From contig JALWSN010000340.1 in assembly GCA_027080245.1 (NCBI GenBank), positions 1-5,147 of the forward strand: a stretch of DNA of 5,147 nucleotides, written 5' to 3'. Source of the stretch: Ignavibacteriales bacterium (GTDB taxonomy: Bacteria > Bacteroidota > Ignavibacteria > Ignavibacteriales > Melioribacteraceae). Positions within the stretch are counted from its first letter, which is position 1. Each line of letters begins with the position of its first letter. The position numbers and the translations under genes are program-made. The notes under the pieces were generated by a model. That model ran no database searches. It worked only from the letters and a program-made list of their open reading frames with translations, and was not told the DNA's origin. Shown in pieces: positions 1-5,147 of this stretch.

Positions 1-645
1 GTATTTTTCGAAAACGGATTGAACAAAAGGGTAATGCGTGCAGCCTAAAATTACAATAATATGGTCATTAATATCTACTTGAGTTGCGGCTTTGTTTACG
101 CAATCTTCAATTGTTTTTTTTGTAGCGGCGCTCTTAAAATCAGATTCAATTTCGGAAGCCAGGTTCGGGCAGGCAATTGAAATTATTTGTTGCGTCGTGT
201 GATTTTCACGAGCAAATCCTTGGCTGTAAACGCCGCGTTCAATAGTAGTTTCAGTGGCGAATATTATTATTTGTGAATATTTTAATCGTTCGCGTTCCCG
301 CGCAAAATACTTTAAAGTTAAATCAATAATATTTAAAATCTTTTTTTCGTTTGAGTAGAAATATTTGGTTTCGTTAACAATTGCGGAAAGTGTGTTGCAA
401 GCGATACCTATTAAGTTCGGGCGGAATTTGTTTTCAATTCCAAAAAGAACTTTGTTAAAAGTTTCGATTTTTTCTTCCGCATTTTGCATTTTGTTGTAAC
501 CTGCCCCGGCTTCGGGCAAAGCGTTTACGAAAATAATTGTCGTTTGAGGAATTCCGCGGAATTTTAGAATAGCTTCAAAAAATTCGGACGCTACGCTCAG
601 CCCGCCCAAACCGGAGTCCGTGAAAACAATTTTAAAATCATTCAT
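1..645 (-). CDS. Asp/Glu (MurI-type) racemase family protein, 3' end outside window
   Basis: The minus strand is open from ATG at 645 to the left edge, giving 215 residues that I translated by hand. Family marks in order: the N-terminal nucleotide-like loop DSGLGG (10-15), first catalytic cysteine in ACNTLSA (Cys83), a TETTIERGVY segment (131-140) matching the MurI TxxTVxSxxY region, ACPNLASEIE (158-167), and the second catalytic cysteine in LGCTHYP (Cys202, His204). Both proton-shuttling cysteines are kept. Glutamate racemases supply D-glutamate for peptidoglycan in the cytoplasm and are usually about 260-280 residues, so some 45-65 residues are missing here. The substrate-loop motif usually ending in PYG is replaced by residues 41-51 (NALPEAGAGYN), so the exact substrate is uncertain and no symbol is given. 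No clear Shine-Dalgarno precedes the start, which is chosen because DSGLGG begins at residue 10, as in MurI. It has its own promoter upstream and is separated from the propeller gene by a terminator. Confidence 0.88.
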   Translation of the reverse strand, partial: MNDFKIVFTDSGLGGLSVASEFFEAILKFRGIPQTTIIFVNALPEAGAGYNKMQNAEEKIETFNKVLFGIENKFRPNLIGIACNTLSAIVNETKYFYSNEKKILNIIDLTLKYFARERERLKYSQIIIFATETTIERGVYSQGFARENHTTQQIISIACPNLASEIESDFKSAATKKTIEDCVNKAATQVDINDHIIVILGCTHYPFVQSVFEKY

Positions 646-678
646 TAAAAAAATTCTAAAATGCAAATGAATAAAATT

Positions 679-718
679 CAAACCTACTTATTGTAAAATT
701 ATTTTGCAAAGTTGTTAA
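679..718 (-). promoter_or_regulatory. Predicted promoter of the racemase gene
   Basis: Two overlapping readings exist on the minus strand. The Bacteroidota reading is TTTG (707-710), 20 bp, then TAGGTTTG (679-686), an exact match to TAnnTTTG. The sigma70 reading is TTAACA (713-718), 17 bp, then TACAAT (690-695), five of six matches in each box. Either places the transcript start about 25-40 bp ahead of the ATG at 645. The position between the upstream terminator (820-850) and the gene supports independent transcription. No expression data are available. Confidence 0.5.
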
Positions 719-819
719 CGTTAGCGTTCCGGTAATGTAAGGATTTTCCTTAATCGTCAAAAGCGTTCTTAAAAGATCTGGAAAAGTTAAGCGGGTAAAT
801 TTTGTTTTTTGGAAATTTC

Positions 820-850
820 AAAAAAAAAAAGCCGGACTTTCGCCCGGCTT
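820..850 (-). terminator. Rho-independent terminator of the propeller-protein gene
   Basis: Read on the minus strand, AAGCCGG pairs with CCGGCTT (850-844 with 835-829). A G-U and a C-G pair extend the stem to 9 bp closed by a GAAA tetraloop (841-838). The stem runs straight into a T tract corresponding to the A run at 820-830. It begins 20 bp beyond the TAA of the 871-4128 gene. The T tract is only on the minus-strand side, so it is directional. It insulates the racemase gene from read-through. Confidence 0.93.
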
Positions 851-870
851 GTTTGGAAAACATTGGAGTG

Positions 871-3800
871 TTATTTGTGCCATTCGGGAAGTCTTCCCGG
901 CGTCCAAGGCGCGCCAAGGTTTTCCATTGTAGCTTCCAAAGGCACAATTTCCTTTTGGTAAATGTCTTTTACTTTTTTCAGAACTGGCGGAAATTCATCT
1001 GCAAGAATTTCGTAAGCCGTTCTTTCCGTTTGGGTTATTGGCGCGGTAGAACGCCAGTGAGTGTAGGCAAGCGTTTCCAATCTCAAATTAAGCGGAACAG
1101 GTTCGGGTGGAACTTCTTCCTGACTTGCGCGGGAAGGCTGCCCGTTAAATTTGTAAAGCACGTCGTCCAACTCGCGCGCAATCTTCTCCGCTTTTTGTAA
1201 TTGTTCGAAAGATGCCGCCGGAGTTTGCAGGAGAGCTTGTTTAATGTATTCAACTCTCTTGACCAATTGTCTCGTAAAGGCTTCCGTTCCCCTCATCGCG
1301 CGGGAAAGCTCGTTTGCTTTCTTTTGGAAAGCTACCAACTCCGCTCTGTCCTTTGCTGGCAGCGTTGTGTTCCTCAATACTTTTGCGTTAAATTCAACCG
1401 GTCCGGCAAGCTTCTTAAATCCGTTCCTTGTTACAAGCACCATTGTTACGCTATATCTGCCCGGCAACACGAGCGTGCTGCCCCTTTGCTTTTGAGTGGG
1501 ATTAAATTTGTTCTTTTTTAGTTTGATTGGATTTGGGTTTTCAAAACGCAAGTCCCAGTTAATTCTGTGAATGCCTTTCGAAGCTTTGGCGGTTAATTTC
1601 CGCACTACATTCCCCGATTCGTCCTTAACAGTAAATAATAAATAGGGTGGAATTTCCGCTTTTTCTTTTCGTATCTCGTCGTACGAAGGCTGCGGGATCG
1701 GCTTGCCTTCTTTGAAAAGCTTTTTCTCTTTCTCTTTCCTGATTTCCTTCAGCGTTTTCGGAACATCCTTTAAATAATAAGTAAATATTGCTCCGAACGG
1801 AGGATTTTTAGCTTTGAAATAATTGCTTCCTTGTCCGTACCTTCCGCGGGATTGAATGTACATCAGAGCGTCTTTAACGGGGAACAAATAAGCTTCCCTG
1901 TTTAACAGTTTTTTATTTACCAATCGCAGCGGGGAGTAGTCGTCTAAAATGTAAAACCCTCTGCCGAACGTAGCCAGAACCAAATCGCTTTCTCTTTTTT
2001 GAATTGCCATGTCTCTAACCGGAATATCGGGAATGCCTGCTTTTAATCTGATCCATTTTTTGCCGCCGTCCACCGTAAAGTAAATGCCGAATTCCGTTCC
2101 CACAAAAAGGAGATTAGGATTTTTGAAATCTTGTTGAATGGAATGAACCGTGCCGTTTTTCGGGAGGTTCGCGGCAATTGATTTCCACGTTCTTCCCTTG
2201 TCCGTGCTTTTAAGAATGTAAGGTTTGAAGTCGTCTCTTTTTCTGTTGTCGAACGAAGCGAAAACTACGTTTGAGTCGAAGCGGGAAGGGAAAACGTCGC
2301 TGACGTAAGTGTATTTTGGAACGCCCGGGAATTTGTCGTATTTTCTCCATGTTTGCTGGTCTTCGGTAACGGCAATTACGCCGTCGTCGGTTCCAACGTA
2401 GAGCAAATCTTTTTGAACCGGGGATTCCGCAAGCGAGACACTTGTTCCGTAAAGGGAAGTGCTCACGTCCTTTGCCACCGCGTCGATGCTCCAATATTTA
2501 CCCATTACTTTGAAGCTGTTGCGGTCTATTTGCGCCGTGATGTCCCCGCTGATTACTTTCCATGTGTTGCCCATGTCGTCGCTGCGGAAAACTTTGTTGG
2601 CGGCGCAGTAAATTGTTGAATGGTTGTGCGGACTAATAATCAAAGGCGTGTTCCAGTTCCATTTGTAAGTAAGCTCGCCTTTGCGCGGTTCGGGACGAAT
2701 ACTAACGCCTTCTTTGCTTTTTCTGTCGTAGCGAACCATGTTGCCGTATTGAGCTTCCGCGTAAACAATGTTCGGGTTTACCGGGTCGATTGCCGTCCAG
2801 AAGCCGTCGCCGCCTTGAGTAACGTACCAATCGGAATTTACTATTCCGTCGGCGCTGATTGTGCGCGAAGGCCCGCCGAAGCTTGAATTGTCCTGCGTTC
2901 CGCCGTAAACATTGTAAAATGGAAAGTCGTTGTCCACATTTACCCTGTAAAGCTGCGTTACCGGAAGGTTTTGTTTGAAGTCGTAAGTCTTGCCGCCGTC
3001 GAAGGATTCGTAAACACCACCGTCGCCGCCAATTAAAAAGTGTTTTGTGTCGCTTGGGTCAATCCACATTGCGTGGTCGTCCACGTGCCTGTTATTATTG
3101 CCCAATGGCTTCCATGTTTTACCGCCGTCAAGCGTTACTTTGGTAATGGTTTCGGTCGAATAGACTTTGTTAACGTCCTTCGGGTCGCAAAAGATTTCGT
3201 TAAAATATTGACCGCTGGAATGGTAATCGCTCATTCTTTGCCAGCTTGCGCCTCTGTCCGTCGAGCGGAAAAACCCGCCTTTGTCGTAAGCGGCTTCTAC
3301 GATTAAATAAATTACGTCCGGGTTAGCCGGCGAAATGGCTATTCCCATTCCGCCCAAATCCACTTTTGGCAACCCCTTCATTATTTTGAACCAGGTTTCG
3401 CCGCCGTCGGTAGATTTGAAAACGGCCGATTCGGGTCCGCCGCTGATGTGCGTCCAAACGTGGCGTCTTCTTTGTTCCGATGTTGCGTACATTACGTCGG
3501 GATTTCGCGGGTCGTAAATAATATTGTTAACGCCGGTGTTTTCGGAAATTGAGAGAACTTTTCTCCAAGTTTTACCGCCGTCCGTAGTTTTGTACAAACC
3601 GCGGTCTCCGCCCGGTCCCCAAATAGAGCCTTCAGCTGCAACAAAAACAATGTTGGAATTTCGGGGGTCGATTACAATTCCGCCAATTTGACGGGAGTTT
3701 TTAAGTCCCATGTTCTTCCAGGATTTGCCTCCGTCAACGCTTTTGTAAACGCCGTTGCCGTAACCAATTGCCCTTTGGTGATTATTTTCCCCTGTGCCAA

Positions 3801-4128
3801 CCCACACAACGTTAGAGTTGTTTGGGTCAATTCTCACTACCCCTAACGAGTAAACGCCGTAATGATCGAATACGGGTTTAAATGTTACTCCGCCGTTTGT
3901 AGTTTTCCACAAATGTCCCGAAGCTGTTGCTACGTAGTACTCCGAATGATTTTTAGGATTAACGGCAAAGTCGGCAATTCTGCCGGAAGTAAAAGCAGGC
4001 CCAATGCTCCTTAATTTTAACCCCATGAAAGTATTTTCGGAAAGAAGCGAACTTTTCTTTTTGCCGCCTGCAAAAGCCGAAAATGAAAACGCAAGAATAA
4101 TTATAAGCGCTAATTTTAAGTTTTTCAT
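871..4128 (-). CDS. Exported VPS10/sortilin-like Asp-box (BNR) double beta-propeller protein
   Basis: This encodes 1085 residues with a signal peptide: Lys2 and Lys5, a hydrophobic core 6-19, and an AFA cleavage site after residue 20. Asp-box motifs (S/T-x-D-x-G-x-x-W/F) start at 76, 130, 181, 239, 289, 332, 375, 516, 641 and 685, with a degenerate one at 588. They mark two consecutive beta-propellers, roughly 35-390 and 395-735. A GGTQDN motif (409-414) and GGDGFW (439-444) lie early in the second. Residues 745-910 look like a FlgD/Ig-like beta domain (KGIHRINWDLR, 851-861; LPGRYSVTM, 888-896) split by a Lys/Glu-rich segment (787-826). Residues 925-1065 are mostly helical. The start is fixed by GAGGGG (4134-4139) five bases upstream plus the signal peptide. 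Similar proteins are often labelled glycosyl hydrolase because of the BNR repeats, but I see no sialidase Arg-Ile-Pro motif and no catalytic residues can be assigned. Only two cysteines exist (314, 508), so the eukaryotic sortilin 10CC module is absent. The likely site is the periplasm or outside the cell. The ligand or substrate is unknown. It is probably monocistronic. Confidence 0.9.
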   Translation of the reverse strand: MKNLKLALIIILAFSFSAFAGGKKKSSLLSENTFMGLKLRSIGPAFTSGRIADFAVNPKNHSEYYVATASGHLWKTTNGGVTFKPVFDHYGVYSLGVVRIDPNNSNVVWVGTGENNHQRAIGYGNGVYKSVDGGKSWKNMGLKNSRQIGGIVIDPRNSNIVFVAAEGSIWGPGGDRGLYKTTDGGKTWRKVLSISENTGVNNIIYDPRNPDVMYATSEQRRRHVWTHISGGPESAVFKSTDGGETWFKIMKGLPKVDLGGMGIAISPANPDVIYLIVEAAYDKGGFFRSTDRGASWQRMSDYHSSGQYFNEIFCDPKDVNKVYSTETITKVTLDGGKTWKPLGNNNRHVDDHAMWIDPSDTKHFLIGGDGGVYESFDGGKTYDFKQNLPVTQLYRVNVDNDFPFYNVYGGTQDNSSFGGPSRTISADGIVNSDWYVTQGGDGFWTAIDPVNPNIVYAEAQYGNMVRYDRKSKEGVSIRPEPRKGELTYKWNWNTPLIISPHNHSTIYCAANKVFRSDDMGNTWKVISGDITAQIDRNSFKVMGKYWSIDAVAKDVSTSLYGTSVSLAESPVQKDLLYVGTDDGVIAVTEDQQTWRKYDKFPGVPKYTYVSDVFPSRFDSNVVFASFDNRKRDDFKPYILKSTDKGRTWKSIAANLPKNGTVHSIQQDFKNPNLLFVGTEFGIYFTVDGGKKWIRLKAGIPDIPVRDMAIQKRESDLVLATFGRGFYILDDYSPLRLVNKKLLNREAYLFPVKDALMYIQSRGRYGQGSNYFKAKNPPFGAIFTYYLKDVPKTLKEIRKEKEKKLFKEGKPIPQPSYDEIRKEKAEIPPYLLFTVKDESGNVVRKLTAKASKGIHRINWDLRFENPNPIKLKKNKFNPTQKQRGSTLVLPGRYSVTMVLVTRNGFKKLAGPVEFNAKVLRNTTLPAKDRAELVAFQKKANELSRAMRGTEAFTRQLVKRVEYIKQALLQTPAASFEQLQKAEKIARELDDVLYKFNGQPSRASQEEVPPEPVPLNLRLETLAYTHWRSTAPITQTERTAYEILADEFPPVLKKVKDIYQKEIVPLEATMENLGAPWTPGRLPEWHK

Positions 4129-4209
4129 TTTAACCCCTCGGTATTGTTTGATTTTTTTTGATTTCGTTTTTTTCTCTCTCTTTCATTTCTTGGAAAAATA
4201 ATGTTGGTA

Positions 4210-4240
4210 CAAAAATATCAAAATAGAATAAAATGGCAAA
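4210..4240 (-). promoter_or_regulatory. Predicted promoter of the propeller-protein gene
   Basis: On the minus strand TTTG (4237-4240), 19 bp, then TATTTTTG (4210-4217) matches the Bacteroidota form TTTG-N19-TAnnTTTG exactly. The same bases also read as TTGCCA-16-TATTTT for a sigma70-like factor, a weaker -10. Transcription would start near 4204, giving a purine-rich leader of about 75 bases before the ATG at 4128. Its -33 box lies about 20 bp from the -35 of the divergent arsR promoter. Confidence 0.5.
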
Positions 4241-4259
4241 AAAATATTTGGGTTTTCTC

Positions 4260-4290
4260 TTGACATTTGCGTAATTGTTTATTATCTTTA
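4260..4290 (+). promoter_or_regulatory. Predicted promoter of the arsR/nifX-like operon
   Basis: A perfect TTGACA (4260-4265) is followed after 17 bp by TATCTT (4283-4288). In Bacteroidota terms this is TTG (4260-4262), 20 bp, TATCTTTA (4283-4290), seven of eight positions matching if N is free. Transcription should start around 4294-4297, inside the adjacent inverted repeat, with about 40 bases of leader before the ATG at 4336. Confidence 0.55.
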
Positions 4291-4306
4291 TTGCACAATT
4301 TTGCAA
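4291..4306. promoter_or_regulatory. Candidate ArsR operator, copy 1
   Basis: The sequence TTGCACAATTTTGCAA is a 16-bp inverted repeat with one mismatched pair (4296/4301). The half-sites are TTGCA (4291-4295) and TGCAA (4302-4306), six bases apart. Two further pairs (4288/4309 and 4289/4308) fit after one mismatch. It directly follows the -10 box and covers the predicted transcription start, a usual place for repression by an ArsR protein controlling its own gene. A 13/14-base copy lies at 5134-5147. Binding by the adjacent regulator is an inference. Confidence 0.45.
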
Positions 4307-4335
4307 AAATACAACAAACAAATTAGAGGAGAAAA

Positions 4336-4680
4336 ATGCGAGGAAGGAGAAGACGGGGCGGAATGATGATGGGGCAGATGATGGATCCTAGAAGCCGTTT
4401 TTTCATGGCGCTTGCAAGCGACCATCGAATTAAAATAATCGAAGCGTTAAGAAGCGGCGAAAAAAGCTCCGCTCAGTTAATTGAATTACTTGGGCTCGAT
4501 CCTTCGGTCGTTTCCCGTCATCTAATGATGTTACGCAACGCAGGTTTAATTAACGCAAGGAAGGAAGGCGTAGCCCTTTATTTTTCAGCCGCTGACAAAC
4601 GTCTTTTCCAAATAATTGATTCGGCCACTAATATTATTAAGGATTGGCTCACGAACTTTCAAGATTTTTTTAACAAATAA
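4336..4680 (+). CDS. ArsR/SmtB-family winged-helix transcriptional repressor, cysteine-free
   Basis: This 114-residue protein has a compact winged helix-turn-helix. It comprises RFFMALASDHRIKIIEALRSG (21-41), a helix-turn-helix with recognition helix about DPSVVSRHLMMLRNAGL (55-71), the wing NARKEGVALYFSAA (73-86), and an amphipathic C-terminal helix (87-111) suited to dimerisation. It should act as a cytoplasmic dimer that releases DNA when its effector binds. The classical ligands are missing: no cysteine anywhere, so no ELCVCD motif, and no Asp-x-His set in the last helix. The only histidines are 30 and 62. The N-terminus is Arg/Gly then Met rich (Arg2, 4-7; Met10-12, 15, 16). The start at 4336 is favoured by GAGGAG (4326-4331), four bases upstream. 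Met10 is a possible alternative. It is followed 26 bp later by the NifX-like gene, probably co-transcribed, and preceded by a likely autoregulatory site. The effector is unknown. Confidence 0.9.
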   Translation: MRGRRRRGGMMMGQMMDPRSRFFMALASDHRIKIIEALRSGEKSSAQLIELLGLDPSVVSRHLMMLRNAGLINARKEGVALYFSAADKRLFQIIDSATNIIKDWLTNFQDFFNK

Positions 4681-4706
4681 CGGCAACTAACTTAGGAGAA
4701 AGTAAA

Positions 4707-5099
4707 ATGAAGATAGCGATTGTAACTAACAACGGCAAAACGGTAAGTCAACATTTTGGCAGAGCGCCTTATTTCAAAATAATAGAAATTAAAGACGGCA
4801 AAGTTACGGGTGAAGAATTGCGAGAAAGGCTGTCCAGACATTCGACTCACAATCATCAGAACGAGCATCACGCAGGCGGCGGGCATGGCGCGGGAATGAG
4901 AGAGCACCATTTGAAAATGGTTTCGGAAATATCCGACTGTAATATTTTAATAGCTGGCGGCATGGGAGCAGGCGCTTACCAACATTTTGTGCAAGCTGGC
5001 TTGGAAGTGATTTTAACGGACAAGAAATTTATTTCCGATGTTGTTGAAGCATATTTAAAAGGAGAATTAAAAAATCTCGTTTACGAAAGAACCCATTGA
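4707..5099 (+). CDS. NifX/NifB-C-type (dinitrogenase Fe-Mo cofactor biosynthesis domain) protein with His-rich loop
   Basis: This encodes 130 residues of the small ribonuclease-H-like fold that binds iron-molybdenum or iron-sulfur clusters (NifX, NafY, NifB C-terminus and free-standing homologues). Diagnostic stretches are MKIAIVTNNG (1-10), VSQHFGRAPYF (13-23), CNILIAGGMGAGAY (78-91), and the closing DVVEAYLKGEL (111-121). The usual short linker between the two halves is expanded and His-rich: histidines 45, 48, 50, 54, 55, 60, 67 and 68, with a Gly run at 57-59. His16 and the single Cys78 lie in the conserved core. Free-standing members are usually somewhat shorter, about 100-125 residues. 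The start is fixed by AGGAG (4694-4698), eight bases upstream. No nitrogenase genes are visible, so a true FeMo-cofactor role cannot be claimed. A metal or metal-cluster carrier or insertion protein is the safer reading. It is expressed with the upstream ArsR and ends inside a terminator. Confidence 0.9.
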   Translation: MKIAIVTNNGKTVSQHFGRAPYFKIIEIKDGKVTGEELRERLSRHSTHNHQNEHHAGGGHGAGMREHHLKMVSEISDCNILIAGGMGAGAYQHFVQAGLEVILTDKKFISDVVEAYLKGELKNLVYERTH

Positions 5100-5122
5100 A
5101 AGAATGGGTTCTTGTTTTTTTT
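5087..5122 (+). terminator. Rho-independent terminator overlapping the end of the NifX-like gene
   Basis: AAGAACCCATT (5087-5097) pairs perfectly with AATGGGTTCTT (5103-5113), an 11-bp stem with a GAAAG loop. After one G comes an eight-base T run (5115-5122). The left arm contains the last codons, and the TGA (5097-5099) sits at the top of the stem and in the loop. It closes the arsR/nifX-like transcript. Confidence 0.93.
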
Positions 5123-5133
5123 ATTCTTTAATA

Positions 5134-5147
5134 TTGCAATATTGTGC
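5134..5147 (-). promoter_or_regulatory. Candidate ArsR operator, copy 2, cut by the window edge
   Basis: The minus-strand reading is GCACAATATTGCAA, identical at 13 of 14 positions to 4293-4306 (GCACAATTTTGCAA). If the next two plus-strand bases outside the window are AA, the full TTGCA-N6-TGCAA repeat would be complete. It begins 12 bp after the operon's terminator, so it would serve a following gene rather than the pair. An overlapping perfect 14-bp palindrome (AATATTGCAATATT, 5130-5143) offers a second way to see symmetry here. Confidence 0.38.

Noticed and set aside
696..709. TTTTGCAA in the racemase promoter as a third ArsR operator
   Set aside because: Only the right half-site matches (10 of 14 positions against copy 1) and the TTGCA/GCAC half is absent, so it does not form the inverted repeat.
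714..725. Imperfect palindrome GTTAACGTTAGC at the racemase -35 as an operator
   Set aside because: It is short, with a mismatch, single copy, and overlaps promoter boxes that explain the bases equally well.
802..1521. Consecutive plus-strand open frames opposite the 3' end of the propeller gene
   Set aside because: They lie antisense to a clear coding region, start partly at non-ATG codons, lack ribosome sites and resemble no family. One also runs through the terminator.
2353..3517. Several plus-strand open frames of 60-90 residues opposite the propeller domains, and a minus-strand frame at 2210-2494
   Set aside because: They are shadows of the long coding frame, with compositions typical of reverse-frame translation and no regulatory signals.
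871..4128. Sialidase or other glycoside hydrolase assignment from the BNR repeats
   Set aside because: Asp boxes are structural and occur in many non-enzymatic propellers. I could not find the sialidase Arg-Ile-Pro motif or assign catalytic residues.
4141..4200. Pyrimidine-rich tract as a plus-strand terminator or repeat
   Set aside because: No hairpin precedes the T runs on either strand, and no gene ends there; it is the purine-rich leader of the propeller transcript.
4692..4910. Minus-strand frame of 72 codons opposite the NifX-like gene
   Set aside because: It is antisense to a strongly conserved domain, with no promoter or ribosome site visible.
4707..5099. Calling the gene nifX and inferring nitrogen fixation
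   Set aside because: The fold is widespread in organisms without nitrogenase, and no other nif gene is in the window.

Overview
The window looks like chromosomal DNA from a Bacteroidota/Ignavibacteriota-type bacterium (FCB group). The evidence is indirect. It is AT-rich, it carries a large secreted Asp-box (VPS10/sortilin-like) beta-propeller protein of a kind common in that group, and all three promoters I can propose fit the Bacteroidota pattern TTG/TTTG-N19-20-TAnnTTT(G). No 16S, tRNA, mobile element or CRISPR is present, so the taxonomic call is an inference.

Layout from left to right. Positions 1-645 (minus) hold the N-terminal 215 residues of an Asp/Glu (MurI-family) racemase whose 3' end lies outside the window. 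Positions 646-819 are non-coding and carry its promoter. Positions 820-850 are a strong Rho-independent terminator (minus) for the next gene. Positions 871-4128 (minus) encode a 1085-residue exported double beta-propeller protein with a helical C-terminal tail. Positions 4129-4335 form a divergent promoter region. Positions 4336-4680 (plus) encode an ArsR-family repressor without cysteine ligands. Positions 4707-5099 (plus) encode a NifX/NifB-C-type (dinitrogenase iron-molybdenum cofactor biosynthesis domain) protein with an inserted His-rich loop. A terminator at 5087-5122 overlaps the end of that gene, and 5123-5147 begins another regulatory region.

The plus-strand arsR/nifX-like pair is the most interesting part. 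The genes are 26 bp apart, each has a good Shine-Dalgarno, and they should be one transcript. A near-palindrome (TTGCACAATTTTGCAA) abuts the -10 of the arsR promoter at the expected start of transcription. The same element, 13 of 14 bases, recurs in inverted orientation at the extreme right edge just past the operon's terminator. This suggests a small ArsR regulon that continues beyond the window, probably concerned with a metal or a metal-sulfur cofactor. The racemase and the propeller protein are on the other strand, have their own promoters, and need not be functionally connected to the pair.
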